From Schaalia odontolytica (GTDB taxonomy: Bacteria; Actinomycetota; Actinomycetes; Actinomycetales; Actinomycetaceae), in the NCBI RefSeq assembly GCF_031191545.1, contig NZ_CP133472.1:1364001-1428000 (forward strand): 64,000 nucleotides of DNA, read 5' to 3'. This document shows, piece by piece, positions 28,518 through 37,752 of the stretch. How positions within the stretch are numbered: position 1 is the first letter of the stretch; every line of letters starts with the position of its first letter. The notes beneath the pieces were generated by a model that saw only the letters and a program-made list of their open reading frames with translations, ran no database searches and was not told where the DNA came from. The position numbers and the translations under genes are program-made.

Positions 28518-29678
28518 ATGACCGACACCCCCCTGGACTACGCGACCGCTGGCGTCGACACGGCTGCGGGCGACCGCGCCGTCGAGCTGATGAAGAGCGC
28601 CGTCGCCGCCACCCACGACTCCACCGTCCTGGGCGCGACCGGCGGATTCGCCGGTATGGTCGACGCCTCGGCGCTGCTCGGCATGCAAAAGCCCCTCCTG
28701 GCCACGTCGACCGACGGCGTCGGTACGAAGATCGCGATTGCGCAGGCCATGGACGTGCACGACACGATCGGCCAGGACCTGGTCGGCATGGTCGTCGACG
28801 ACATCGTCGTGATCGGCGCGCGCCCGGTCCTCATGACCGACTACATCGCGTGCGGGCGCGTCGTCCCCGAGCGGATCGCCGCGATCGTCACCGGAATCGC
28901 GCGGGCGTGCGAGGCCACCGGCACGCCCCTCGTTGGCGGCGAGACCGCCGAGCACCCGGGCGTCATGGAAGCGGAGGACTACGACATCGCTGGCGCGGCG
29001 ACCGGCGTCGTGGACGCCTCCAAGCTGCTGGGCCCCGAGCGCGTCGCAGCTGGCGACGTCGTCATCGCTTTGGCTTCCTCGGGCCTGCACTCCAACGGCT
29101 ACTCGCTGGTGCGCTCGGTGCTCTCCCGCGTGGGTGCCTCGCTCGACTCGCACGTTGCCGAGTTCGGCCGCACGCTCGGCGAGGAACTCCTCGAGCCCAC
29201 GCGCCTGTACACGCGCCTGTGCCTGGACCTGGTGGATCGCTTCGGCGTGGAGGGTATCCACGCCTATTCGCACGTGACCGGCGGCGGCCTGGCCGCGAAC
29301 CTCTCGCGCGTCCTGCCCGTCGGAGCGATCGCCACCGTCGACCGCTCGACGTGGACCATCCCCGCCGTGTTCGACTGGGTGCGCCGCGGCGGCGACGTGA
29401 GCTGGGTCGGCATGGAGGATTCCCTGAACCTGGGCGTCGGCATGGTAGCCGTCGTGTCGGCTTCCGTGGCCACCGAGGTTCTGGCCGCGGTCAACGAGGC
29501 CGGGGTGGCCGCCTGGGTCCTGGGTTCCGTCACGTCGGCCAGCGCCGATGGAAGCGTGGACGGCTTCGGGTCGGTGGCCGACCTGAGTGCGGATTCCTCT
29601 GGCGTGCGCCTCATCTCCGGCACGAAAGGCGTGCAGGCAGGCGCCGTGCTCATGCACGGCGAGTACCGCGTCGGCTGA
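28518..29678 (+). CDS. purM: Phosphoribosylformylglycinamidine cyclo-ligase
   Basis: 386 aa. It makes aminoimidazole ribonucleotide, step five of purine synthesis. Clear motifs: LDYATAGVDTAAGDRAVELM, STDGVGTKIAIAQ, DLVGMVVDDIVV (metal/ATP site), GGETAEHPGVM and the SHVTGGGLAANLSRVL dimer segment. The ATG at 28518 has GAAAGG upstream; the frame extends 62 codons 5' without homology. About 60 residues at the C-terminus are Ser/Asp-rich and diverged. Confidence 0.95.
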   Translation: MTDTPLDYATAGVDTAAGDRAVELMKSAVAATHDSTVLGATGGFAGMVDASALLGMQKPLLATSTDGVGTKIAIAQAMDVHDTIGQDLVGMVVDDIVVIGARPVLMTDYIACGRVVPERIAAIVTGIARACEATGTPLVGGETAEHPGVMEAEDYDIAGAATGVVDASKLLGPERVAAGDVVIALASSGLHSNGYSLVRSVLSRVGASLDSHVAEFGRTLGEELLEPTRLYTRLCLDLVDRFGVEGIHAYSHVTGGGLAANLSRVLPVGAIATVDRSTWTIPAVFDWVRRGGDVSWVGMEDSLNLGVGMVAVVSASVATEVLAAVNEAGVAAWVLGSVTSASADGSVDGFGSVADLSADSSGVRLISGTKGVQAGAVLMHGEYRVG

Positions 29679-29716
29679 GCGCCCGCCGCGCCTGCCGTGA
29701 GTGCGCGTCAGGGGTC

Positions 29717-29738
29717 GGGGCCCGAGGCCTCGGCCCCT
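29717..29738 (+). terminator. Terminator after purM
   Basis: Palindrome centred on GAGGCCTC with GGGGCC/GGCCCC arms shortly after the purM stop. A second stem (CGGCGGACC / GGTCCGCCG, 29852-29876) lies just beyond the convergent DUF3073 gene and probably ends that transcript. Confidence 0.55.
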
Positions 29739-29889
29739 TGCAGCATGAGCGAAGGTGGCCGCGTACGCTGCGGGCGCTCGGTCGTGATGGGCATGTCGCG
29801 GCGAGCGCTCAGCGCACGGGGATCAGGAAATCAGACGCGGGTACGCCAAATCGGCGGACCGCTTTCGGGTCCGCCGTGTGGCTGAGCCG

Positions 29890-30171
29890 TTACTTATTCG
29901 TGGAGGAACCACCCGTCCAGAAGGACTCATCGAGCAGCTCTGGATCGATGTCGTCTTCTTCCGCGGGCATCTCTGCGAAGTCGGCGTATTTCGAGTAGAG
30001 GTCGTCGTCGATCGCATCGTCCTCTTCGGGCTCGTCCGCCGGCACGTGTGCCAGGTACGAGTCCTCATCCGCCAGCTCTCGCTGAAGTGCGTTTAGGTCG
30101 GTGTCGGGGCTGAAATACTTCAGCTTCCGAGCGACTTTCATCTGCTTAGCCTTTTGACGGCCGCGCCCCAT
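29890..30171 (-). CDS. DUF3073 family protein
   Basis: 93 aa. MGRGRQKAKQMKVARKLKYF followed by SPDTDLNALQREL is the DUF3073 signature, a small actinobacterial protein regularly found beside purM and convergent to it, as here. The N-terminus is very basic; the C-terminal half is acidic. No function is established. The 234 nt between this gene and 30406 hold only its upstream region. Confidence 0.9.
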   Translation of the reverse strand: MGRGRQKAKQMKVARKLKYFSPDTDLNALQRELADEDSYLAHVPADEPEEDDAIDDDLYSKYADFAEMPAEEDDIDPELLDESFWTGGSSTNK

Positions 30172-30405
30172 GGCGTCGACCCCCTCCGCGTCGTTCGGGT
30201 CCGCGTGAAGCGGTTCCCTGGGTGTTCAAAATGTTTCGTGGGACCATCATAGCTAATGACGGGCCTTGACCTCACCTTGGATCGTGTTTTGCGCGCACAG
30301 CGGAGAGGAAATGGGAGGCGGAGGCCTGGGAAACCAGGGAAAAGAGAACCGGCGCAACTCGCGGCCAGTGTGGCCGGAGTTACGCCGGTTTGCGTCAGGT
30401 AGTGC

Positions 30406-30837
30406 CTACAGGACCTCAGTCAGGTTGGACTTGAGGGCCTCGAGCGTGCGCGCGGCAGCCTCGCGGGCAGCGCGGCGGGCCTCGCGACGCGAGCGACGCG
30501 ACGAGCGGGTCGCCAGCAGGATGATCACGCCGATGGCACCGACCGTGGACAGGGCGACGATGCCGACCTTCTTCAGGGCCTCGGTGTTGCCGCCTGCGGC
30601 ATCCTGCAGGGTCAGTGACGCGGACTCCTTGAAGGACTCGAAACGGGCGGTGGCCTGTTCCTTCGCATCCTGGGCGAGGGCGGCGGGCTGGACGCGCGCG
30701 TAGAGCTGATCGATCGTGGTGGCCAGCTCGGCGCGCTGACGCTCGAGGTCGGCCTGGATCTGGGCTTCCGTGCGTGGCTCGGCGGGTGCTGAGGCCTCGC
30801 CGATGGTCACGTTGCGCGGGTCGACGTTGGTGCTCAC
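30406..30837 (-). CDS. DUF3618-like membrane protein
   Basis: 143 aa from a GTG that overlaps the upstream gene's stop. RTEAQIQADLERQRAELATT (residues about 21-40) is the DUF3618 pattern. A single membrane helix (about 96-115) is followed by an Arg-rich tail (RSSRRSRREARRAAREAAAR). In actinobacteria DUF3618 and phage-holin-like proteins typically occur together in small envelope operons, as here. Confidence 0.8.
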   Translation of the reverse strand: MSTNVDPRNVTIGEASAPAEPRTEAQIQADLERQRAELATTIDQLYARVQPAALAQDAKEQATARFESFKESASLTLQDAAGGNTEALKKVGIVALSTVGAIGVIILLATRSSRRSRREARRAAREAAARTLEALKSNLTEVL

Positions 30838-31304
30838 TTGCCCAGTCCCTTCTCGATGGCTTCCTTGGTGGCGGCGACCGATGCGCCCGGGTCGGGGCGG
30901 TGCTCCTGCGCGCTCTTGAGGGAGTTGGCCCCGAGGAGGGCGAGGATTAGGACGATCAGCAGGAGGACGCCGACGACGATGAGGGACGCCGCCCACGCGG
31001 GGACGACGAGCGCGAGCGCGATCTCAGCCGTGTGTAGTGTCCAGCCGAGCAGGTACAGGGCGAAGACCGCGGCGGCCACGAGGAGGGTGATGCCCTTGCC
31101 GCTCTTGGTCGCGAAGGTACGCAGCTTGGCGTTGTTCAGCTCGATCTCGTCGCGGATGATGCTGGACAGCTGCCCCGTCACGGAAGCGAAGAGCGCGCCG
31201 ATGCTGGGGCGCGCCTCGCCGGTGGCGTGCGTGCTGCCGGAGGCTTTCGTCGTGTCGACGGGCGGTGGCGGGTACTGCCCGGGCTGGGGGGAGGGCTGAG
31301 TCAT
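30834..31304 (-). CDS. Actinobacterial holin-superfamily III-like membrane protein
   Basis: 156 aa. A Pro-rich N-terminus, an amphipathic helix with ASVTGQLSSIIRDEIEL, then two membrane helices (about residues 75-95 and 103-125). This matches Phage_holin_3_6-type proteins that occur on chromosomes away from phages. No other phage genes are near, so a lysis role is unlikely. Middle gene of a three-gene minus-strand operon. Confidence 0.8.
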   Translation of the reverse strand: MTQPSPQPGQYPPPPVDTTKASGSTHATGEARPSIGALFASVTGQLSSIIRDEIELNNAKLRTFATKSGKGITLLVAAAVFALYLLGWTLHTAEIALALVVPAWAASLIVVGVLLLIVLILALLGANSLKSAQEHRPDPGASVAATKEAIEKGLGK

Positions 31305-31396
31305 GGGTGCTCCTGCGCGTGCGGATGAACGAGGCGTTGCCTCGCCTGATAGGCCTAGTGTCTCACGAAGAAAGCCGGCTCGCAGTGACCGTTACG

Positions 31397-33157
31397 TTAC
31401 TCCTGGGGAGCGATCGAGCCGGGCAGGTCGGAAAGGATCTTGCGGGCGCGCACGACCAGGTCGGAGACCTCGGGCTCGGCCAGGGCCGGGTCTTCGGCTT
31501 CCACGACGGGGATGCCGCGCATCGCGGTTTCGGTGCGGGGCTCGGGCGAGGCCTGGGGGACCTCGGCGGGGGTGGGCTCCACGCGGGTGGTCGCGGCGTC
31601 GAAGGCGACCTCGGTCGGGTCGACGGCCTGCGCAGCGGCTTCCTCGGGGGCTGTGGTTTCCGCTGTGGTTCGTTCGGTGGTGGGGGCAGTGGCCTGGCTG
31701 GTCGCCTCGGCGGTCGCGTCGTCGGTGCCCAGCGCGTGCCAGGCGGGGGCCTGCTCGCCTGAGGGGGAGATGACCTCGTCGAAGGAGGAAGGCAGGGCCG
31801 AGGGGATCGGGCCGAGGAGGGTCTTCGGGTCCTCGGGGTTGGCTTCCAGGGAGGCGGTGATGAGCGCGGCGGAGGGGCTGGGCGCGTCGAGCGCGACGCG
31901 GCCGTTCGTCAGGAGGATCGCGCGGTCCGAGGCTGCGGCGACCTCCGCGGAGGGAGTGGCGATGACGACCGCGCAGCCCGCGTTCGCGAGGGAACGTAGG
32001 AGCGGCTCGAGCTCGGTGCGGGCCGCCGGGGGCAGGGAGGTGGGGTCTTCGACGAGGAAGACCTCGGAGCCGGACACGATCGCGCGGGCGATGAGGGCCT
32101 TGAAGCGTTCCCACTCGGAGAGCTCGGAGGGGCGAACGTCAATGCGCTGGGCGAGGCCCGTGATCTGCAGGGCTCCCACGAGGTTGTCCCAGTCGGCGAC
32201 GGATCCCGTCGCGGAGAGGGGGGCGAGGATGTTCTGGCGGATCGTCAGGGACTCGTCGAGGGGGGAGTCGGCGCGGATCAGGGCGACCGAGCCGATGCGG
32301 CCAGCGAGGCGCGCGGCCAGCGAACGCGAGGGCGCGGCGACGATGCGGCCGGCCTGCGGCTCCTCGAGGCCCGCGAGGATCAGGAAGAGGGCGCGGGCGC
32401 GGCGGCCCGTTGGGTCCAGGATCGCGCTCATCGTGCGAGCGCGGAAGCCCAGGTCGATGTTCGCCAGGAGGACCGATCCGGTCGCGCGGTCCGTGTAGGT
32501 GATGCCCAGGCCGGCGACCTGGACGCGGCCGCCGCGGCCCTTCGCGGAGAAGGAACGGCGCGAGCGGTACCACGGGCGCGGCTCGGCCGGCGGTAGGTGC
32601 ACGGGGGCGGCGACGACGAGGTCGTTGCGCGTGGCGTCGTGTGCCGCGGCATCGGCGCTGGTGGTGTCGTTGGTGGTGTTGTTGGTGGGCGTGAGCTCCT
32701 GGGTCGTGTTCCGGGGAGCGATGTCGCTGGCGGTCTCGGCTGCGTCCGTCACCACTGAGGCTGCGGCCGCCGCTGTCGTGTCGGTCGTGGGCGCGGCGGG
32801 GGATGCCTCGGCCGCGTCCTGGTCCTCCAAGGGGACGTTGGAGGGGGCGGCTTCCAACGGGTCCTGCTCGGCGTCCTCGGTGAACGCCGCCGCCGTCTCC
32901 TGGGTGTCCTGGGCGTCCTGAGGGTCCTGGGTGTCCTGAGCGGCCTGGTTGGAGGGCGCGCCTGTCTGCGGGGCGGTGCCCTTGAGGATGTCCTCGAAGG
33001 ACGCGATGGCGGCTCCCTTGGTGGGGGCGGCCTCCGTGGTGGGGGCGGCGGGGGTCGAGGCGGCTCGCTGGGTGCCAGCTTGGTCGTCGGCAGCCGCCAG
33101 GTCGGCCAGCTCCTGGCTGTCCGATCCGTGCAGTTCTTCACGCGGGTCATTCGACAT
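31397..33157 (-). CDS. Degenerate ABC-type ATPase domain protein
   Basis: 586 aa. The first about 190 residues are Ala/Thr/Asp-rich and look disordered. Residues about 205-435 align by pattern with an ABC ATPase (LANIDLGFRARTMSAI, ILAGLEEPQAGRI, SLTIRQNILAPL, EVFLVEDPTSLPP, VVIATPSAEVAAASDRAI). The Walker A has become DPTGRRARALF, losing the invariant GKS/T. The signature LSGGQ has become LSEWE, and the switch His is a Pro. Nucleotide hydrolysis is therefore unlikely. The C-terminal about 150 residues are disordered. First gene of the operon with the holin-like and DUF3618 genes; perhaps a scaffold or regulator at the membrane. Confidence 0.75.
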   Translation of the reverse strand: MSNDPREELHGSDSQELADLAAADDQAGTQRAASTPAAPTTEAAPTKGAAIASFEDILKGTAPQTGAPSNQAAQDTQDPQDAQDTQETAAAFTEDAEQDPLEAAPSNVPLEDQDAAEASPAAPTTDTTAAAAASVVTDAAETASDIAPRNTTQELTPTNNTTNDTTSADAAAHDATRNDLVVAAPVHLPPAEPRPWYRSRRSFSAKGRGGRVQVAGLGITYTDRATGSVLLANIDLGFRARTMSAILDPTGRRARALFLILAGLEEPQAGRIVAAPSRSLAARLAGRIGSVALIRADSPLDESLTIRQNILAPLSATGSVADWDNLVGALQITGLAQRIDVRPSELSEWERFKALIARAIVSGSEVFLVEDPTSLPPAARTELEPLLRSLANAGCAVVIATPSAEVAAASDRAILLTNGRVALDAPSPSAALITASLEANPEDPKTLLGPIPSALPSSFDEVISPSGEQAPAWHALGTDDATAEATSQATAPTTERTTAETTAPEEAAAQAVDPTEVAFDAATTRVEPTPAEVPQASPEPRTETAMRGIPVVEAEDPALAEPEVSDLVVRARKILSDLPGSIAPQE

Positions 33158-33248
33158 ACCCCCATTGTTTCAGGATCGTGTCGATTGTGTCGTAATGGCG
33201 CGCGGAAACGGGTGGGTGGACTCGCGCAAGAGAGCTTGCCCCTGTGGC

Positions 33249-33277
33249 TTGCGTCTCTGGAACTAGTGAGATAGGCT
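33249..33277 (+). promoter_or_regulatory. Putative tracrRNA promoter
   Basis: TTGCGT (33249-33254) and TAGGCT (33272-33277) are spaced by 17 nt. The expected start, near 33283-33285, falls exactly at the beginning of the anti-repeat. Inferred from position; the -10 is weak. Confidence 0.4.
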
Positions 33278-33282
33278 GTAAG

Positions 33283-33365
33283 TGATTGATTCTCAGTAAG
33301 AGCCGACTCGTTAGCGGCTCCGAATGCTCCACCGGGTCCTTCTTCGCGAAGGGCCCGGTATTTTT
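33283..33365 (+). ncRNA. tracrRNA of the type II-C CRISPR-Cas9 system
   Basis: The anti-repeat GTGATTGATTCTCAG (33282-33296) equals the plus-strand CRISPR repeat except for one T for C, so it pairs with the 5' half of crRNA-sense repeats (one G-U pair). A short stem follows (GAGCCGACTCGTTAGCGGCTC), then a GAATGCTCC linker, and a terminal hairpin ending in TATTTTT. The order anti-repeat, small stem, GCTCC, GC-rich terminator is the one known for C. diphtheriae-type tracrRNAs. It lies just upstream of cas9 on the same strand. Ends are predicted. Confidence 0.85.
33331..33365 (+). terminator. tracrRNA terminator
   Basis: Stem ACCGGGTCCTTC / GAAGGGCCCGGT with a short TTCGC loop (one internal T/G mismatch position) is followed by ATTTTT. 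Confidence 0.9.
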
Positions 33366-33410
33366 GTGAAAGTGCACGCAAATGTGTATGCGGTGTGACA
33401 CCATGTGTTC

Positions 33411-36400
33411 ATGAGCACTTCCTCAGAAAACATCCCCGGTATCCGCTATCGAGTCGGCATCGATGTCGGCCTGAAATCCATCGGCTTCTGCGCGGTCGAG
33501 GTCGACCGCAATGACCAGCCGATCAAGCTGCTGAACTCTATGGTTTTCATCCATGACGCCGGCGTTGACCCGAACGAAAACAAGGCGGCGAAGAGTCGAA
33601 AGCTAACTGCGGGCGTCGCGCGTCGCACGAGGCGTCTGTACCGCACGCGCCACCAGCGCCTGGTGGATCTGGATCGGGTACTGTCCAAGGACTTCGGCTG
33701 GCCACTTCCTGATCTGTCTGCTTTCGAGCATCCGACCGAGCCGTGGCACATTCGGGCGCGCCTGCTTGAGGGGTATATCGCAGACGATGCGGCGCGTCAG
33801 GCTGCGCTGTCGATCGCCCTCCGCCACATCGCCCGGCACCGCGGCTGGCGTAATCCGTATGCGAAAGTGGAGACACTGCTGCAGCGCTCCGATCCGAGCG
33901 ACTTTCTCAAAGGACTCAACGAGCGCATTAGCACGTCGCTCGGGAGGCAGTTCCCGGTCGATGCGACGCCTGGGCAGCTGGTCAACGCATATCTCGCTCA
34001 CCCCGACTATGTGAAGGAGGCGGGAACTCCCAAGCTTCGCGGACCGGAGGGGATCCTCGCGGGGAAGCTCCACCAGAGCGATAACGCCGAGGAGATTCGC
34101 CACATCTGCGAGATGCAGAAGGTTGATCGTGCTGACTGTGATCGTCTTATTCGCGCCGTCTTCCAGGCCAAGTCGCCCAAGGGGAGCGCGAAGGAACGCG
34201 GCCTCGTGGGCCACGACGAGCTGCCGGGCCAGGGGAAGCATGTGCGTGCCGAAAAAGCGCACCCCGCCTTTCAGAAGTTCCGTATCGTCAGTGTGCTCGC
34301 GAACCTTCGCATTCGTGAAGGGCGCGAAGAACGTCCACTCACTCCGGATGAGCTGCAAGGACTGACGGACTTCTTACTTGTCGCTGGCCTGAAGCAGGAG
34401 GTTACCTGGCAGGACCTGGCGGACAACTTGGGCATCGAGCGTTCAGACCTGCGCGGTACCGCGAAGGCTTCCTTCGACGGATCGCCGGTCCTGCGCACCC
34501 CTCCGACGGATGTGACCACCGAAAAGATCCTGGCTTGCAAGGTCAAATGGCTCAAGGAATGGTGGAAGGCCGCGGATGATGAGCAGCGCGGCTACTTCGT
34601 GGATGCTTTCTCGAACTCCGGCGGTTCAGAAGACAGCAGTGACGTTAATGATGAGGTCGCTGAACTCCTTGAGCAGGCGACCGAGGACGATCAGCTCGAG
34701 TTCGAGAAGATCTCGTTGCCCCAGGGGCGAGCCGCCTATTCGCTGGACTCCCTGCATCGCCTGACGGACAGGATGTTGCGTGATGGCGTCGATCTGCACA
34801 CTGCCCGCCGCATCGAATTCAACGTTGGGGATGACTGGAAGCCCGCCGTGGAGCCGATCGGCGCTCCAACGGGAAACCCGGCTGTCGATCGAGTCCTCAA
34901 GCAGGTGAGCCGCTGGCTGCACGCCGCCACGGAGCGCTGGGGAGAGCCGACGGTCATCAACATCGAGCACGCGCGTGATGCTCTCGGGTCTCAGAAAGTT
35001 GCGCGTGAGCTCATGCAGGCAAACGAGAAGCGTCGTAAGGCGAACGCGGCGGCTGTCGCAGCCATGGCTGAAAAACTGAAGCTGTCGGGCAAGATTCATC
35101 GATCTGATCAGATCAGGTACTTTGCGTTACAGAGGCAGAATTGTCAGTGCTTGTACTGCGGTGCTCCGATCACGTACACGACAGCGGAGATGGACCACAT
35201 CGTTCCGCGCGCGGACGGTTCGTCGACGAACGATCGCTCGAACCTGGCGGCGGTCTGCCGAACGTGCAATCACAAGAAGGGCAAGATCCCCTTTGCCGCG
35301 TGGGCCTCATCCGATAAGGCGAACGACGGGGTGTCCCTGAAGGGAGCACTTGAACGCGTCACGATGTGGGAGCGTGACAACGGCATGTCGCCCAAGCAGT
35401 TCAAGCAGCTCCAGAAAGAGGTGAAGGCACGCCTCAAATCAAAGAAGCCCGACGAGGAGTTCGACGGTCGCTCCATGGAGTCCGTTGCATGGATGGCGGT
35501 CGAGCTGCGCACTCGCATCGAGGGCTTCTATCGCACGCGCGGCGAAGAGTCTGTTCCCTCCGTGGGTGTCTACCGTGGACAGCTGACGGCGGAGGCCCGG
35601 AAGGCCTCGGGCTTCGAGAGCCGAGTCAACCTGATTGGCGGCCGTGGGAAGACACGCTTCGATAGGCGTCACCACGCGATGGACGCGCTTGTCATCGCGC
35701 TGATGAACCCGTCGGTGTCCCGCACGCTCGCACTGCGTGTGAACATGCGTGACGCTCAGCGTCTCGCCGGGCTCGAGGAGACGTGGAAGAACTTCTACGG
35801 GAAGCCGGGTGAAGCATCCCAGCGTTTCGAGTCCTGGCGTGAATCGATGCTTCGCGGCGTCGAACTCTTCAACATTGCGCTGAGCGACAACGCGATTCCT
35901 TTCGCAGAGAACATTCGTCTGCGGGTTGGTTCGAGCGTCATTCACGATGCGACGGTGCACTCGTTCTGTCCGCCGAAGCGACCCGATGGCGAGCAGATCA
36001 TCACAAAGGGCTGCGGCGAGCAGCACAGGCTCGGTTCCGCTCTTCCGGTCGAGCTGATCGACCGCGCTGAGACGCCCGCGCTCTGGACAGCGCTTAGGCG
36101 GTGCCCTGACTTTGATCCGAAGAAGGGGCTTCCTGAGAATCCGAATCGGATGATCTCCGTGAATGGCAGGCGTGTTGGACCGATGGACCTGCTGAACTTC
36201 TTTGGGTCATCCGCTGCCTGCCTGAAGGTACGTGGAGGATATGTGGAGCTCGGCAGCTCGATTCATCACGCTAGGATCTACCGCATCGACGGCAAGAAGA
36301 CCATGTACGCGATGGTTCGAGTCTTCCAAGTGGACCTACTGCGCCTCAAGAACCAGGACGTGTTCACTACGCCGCTGAAGCCTTCAACGATCTCGATGCG

Positions 36401-36827
36401 GACGGCAGAACCGAAGATTCGGCAAGCCCTGGCTGATGGGACTGCTACCCAGATTGGATGGCTGGTCGAGGGGGATGAACTACGGATCGACACCAGCAAG
36501 TACAGCAGCGGCTTCATCGGCGAGGTCCTGGCTCGGTACCCGGAGGCGACGAGCTGGAGGGTAGCTGGCTTTATGAATGGGACAACGTTGAGGCTCAAGC
36601 CCTATCTGCTCTCGAAGGAAGGATTTATCGACGAGACACAAGCGGCGCGATTGGGAATTGAACCTACTTCCGAGGCGGTGCAGAAGACGGTTGATACGCC
36701 TGGATGGCTCCCCGCGGTAAACGTTTTCTTCGGTGCTGGAGGTGTACGAGTAATTCGTAGGAACTGCCTCGGTGAAGAACGATGGCATTCAACGGCATCG
36801 TTGCCTGTTTCGATGGTGCTGGAGTGA
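33411..36827 (+). CDS. cas9: CRISPR-associated endonuclease Cas9, type II-C
   Basis: 1138 aa from the ATG at 33411 (GTG at 33405 is an alternative), close to A. naeslundii Cas9 in size. RNA-guided double-strand nuclease. RuvC-I has D18 (VGIDVGLKSIG). The Arg-rich bridge helix follows (TAGVARRTRRLYRTRHQR). RuvC-II carries E519 (INIEHARDAL). The HNH domain has CLYCG, MDHIVPR (D595/H596) and CRTCNHKKG, with two CxxC pairs suggesting a zinc site. RuvC-III has HHAMDALVIAL (H754, D758). The C-terminal part (about 800-1138) contains the PAM-interacting domain. All catalytic residues are present, so it should be active. cas1 follows after 6 nt. A weak CACCAT 6 nt before the ATG may be a leaderless promoter. 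Confidence 0.97.
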   Translation: MSTSSENIPGIRYRVGIDVGLKSIGFCAVEVDRNDQPIKLLNSMVFIHDAGVDPNENKAAKSRKLTAGVARRTRRLYRTRHQRLVDLDRVLSKDFGWPLPDLSAFEHPTEPWHIRARLLEGYIADDAARQAALSIALRHIARHRGWRNPYAKVETLLQRSDPSDFLKGLNERISTSLGRQFPVDATPGQLVNAYLAHPDYVKEAGTPKLRGPEGILAGKLHQSDNAEEIRHICEMQKVDRADCDRLIRAVFQAKSPKGSAKERGLVGHDELPGQGKHVRAEKAHPAFQKFRIVSVLANLRIREGREERPLTPDELQGLTDFLLVAGLKQEVTWQDLADNLGIERSDLRGTAKASFDGSPVLRTPPTDVTTEKILACKVKWLKEWWKAADDEQRGYFVDAFSNSGGSEDSSDVNDEVAELLEQATEDDQLEFEKISLPQGRAAYSLDSLHRLTDRMLRDGVDLHTARRIEFNVGDDWKPAVEPIGAPTGNPAVDRVLKQVSRWLHAATERWGEPTVINIEHARDALGSQKVARELMQANEKRRKANAAAVAAMAEKLKLSGKIHRSDQIRYFALQRQNCQCLYCGAPITYTTAEMDHIVPRADGSSTNDRSNLAAVCRTCNHKKGKIPFAAWASSDKANDGVSLKGALERVTMWERDNGMSPKQFKQLQKEVKARLKSKKPDEEFDGRSMESVAWMAVELRTRIEGFYRTRGEESVPSVGVYRGQLTAEARKASGFESRVNLIGGRGKTRFDRRHHAMDALVIALMNPSVSRTLALRVNMRDAQRLAGLEETWKNFYGKPGEASQRFESWRESMLRGVELFNIALSDNAIPFAENIRLRVGSSVIHDATVHSFCPPKRPDGEQIITKGCGEQHRLGSALPVELIDRAETPALWTALRRCPDFDPKKGLPENPNRMISVNGRRVGPMDLLNFFGSSAACLKVRGGYVELGSSIHHARIYRIDGKKTMYAMVRVFQVDLLRLKNQDVFTTPLKPSTISMRTAEPKIRQALADGTATQIGWLVEGDELRIDTSKYSSGFIGEVLARYPEATSWRVAGFMNGTTLRLKPYLLSKEGFIDETQAARLGIEPTSEAVQKTVDTPGWLPAVNVFFGAGGVRVIRRNCLGEERWHSTASLPVSMVLE

Positions 36828-36833
36828 TATCCA

Positions 36834-37751
36834 GTGGCAGAACAGTGGCGTGTCATTGACCTGTGCGGGTTCGAGGGAGAACTTCGTTCGACGCGTGGTG
36901 GGGTGGAGGTGTGTCCTGACGGGGGCGCTCCTACGACCGTGCCTGTCGCGGAGCTCGCGGTCGTTCTTGTAGGTATGAAGGTCAACTTGAGCGCCGCTGT
37001 TCTGCACCGACTGGCCGAGGCTGACGTTGCGCTGCTGTTCTGTGACTGGAGGGGTATTCCGGAGGGCGGCTGCTACTCATGGTCGGATCACGGTCGAGTG
37101 GCGGCCCGCCACCGAGCTCAGGCCGAGGCAACGCTGCCGCGGAAGAAGAACGCGTGGGCGCGTCTCGTGCGGGCTAAAATCGAGGGACAAGCCTCGGTGC
37201 TTGAGAATCTTAAGCTTCGCGGGGGAGGTGAGCTCCTCGCGCTTGCCGACCAGGTGCGGTCGGGCGATCCTGGAAACATTGAGGCTCAGGCGGCTCGCCT
37301 GTACTGGTCACGCGCTCTTGGTCGGGGTGTGAGTCGGCAGCCTGCAGCGGGGCAACTCATCGGAGCCAATGCGTGCCTGGATTACGGGTACTCGGTGCTG
37401 CGTGGGCATCTGATGCGCGCAGTCTTGGCGGCGGGTCTGGCACCAGCGCTAGGCGTGTTTCACCGTGGCCGGGGCAACGCCTTCGCGCTTGCTGATGATC
37501 TGATTGAGCCGTTTAGGCCGGCGATCGATGAGGTTGCTTTGCAGCTTCCTCCTACGGCGTCTCCTTCGGATCGTTCGGTGAAGCAGCTTCTTGTGGCGGC
37601 AGCATCACAGCGCTTTGATGGAGATGGACACGGGATCCCTGCTGTGGCTGAAGCGCTTGCGCAGTCTTTTGGTCGTTATGTGGAGGGTGACATCGACCGA
37701 CTACGCGTGCTGTCGTGGCAGGGGCCGTCCTCCGTGGGCGTGGGGGATTGA
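36834..37751 (+). CDS. cas1: CRISPR-associated integrase Cas1, type II
   Basis: 305 aa from a GTG 6 nt after cas9. Spacer-integration enzyme. The metal-binding residues appear in place: Glu in NIEAQAARLYW, His in GVFHRGRGNAFALADDL and the Asp/Glu of LIEPFRPAID. Probably co-transcribed with cas9 and cas2. No csn2 or cas4 is present, which together with Cas9 size supports subtype II-C. Confidence 0.95.
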   Translation: MAEQWRVIDLCGFEGELRSTRGGVEVCPDGGAPTTVPVAELAVVLVGMKVNLSAAVLHRLAEADVALLFCDWRGIPEGGCYSWSDHGRVAARHRAQAEATLPRKKNAWARLVRAKIEGQASVLENLKLRGGGELLALADQVRSGDPGNIEAQAARLYWSRALGRGVSRQPAAGQLIGANACLDYGYSVLRGHLMRAVLAAGLAPALGVFHRGRGNAFALADDLIEPFRPAIDEVALQLPPTASPSDRSVKQLLVAAASQRFDGDGHGIPAVAEALAQSFGRYVEGDIDRLRVLSWQGPSSVGVGD

Positions 37752-37752
37752 G

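Noticed and set aside
28416-29657. Minus-strand frame of 413 codons opposite purM
   Set aside because: Same cause; purM is unambiguous on the plus strand.
30834-31304. Holin-like gene as sign of a prophage
   Set aside because: No other phage genes nearby; chromosomal holin-superfamily proteins paired with DUF3618 are usual in actinobacteria.
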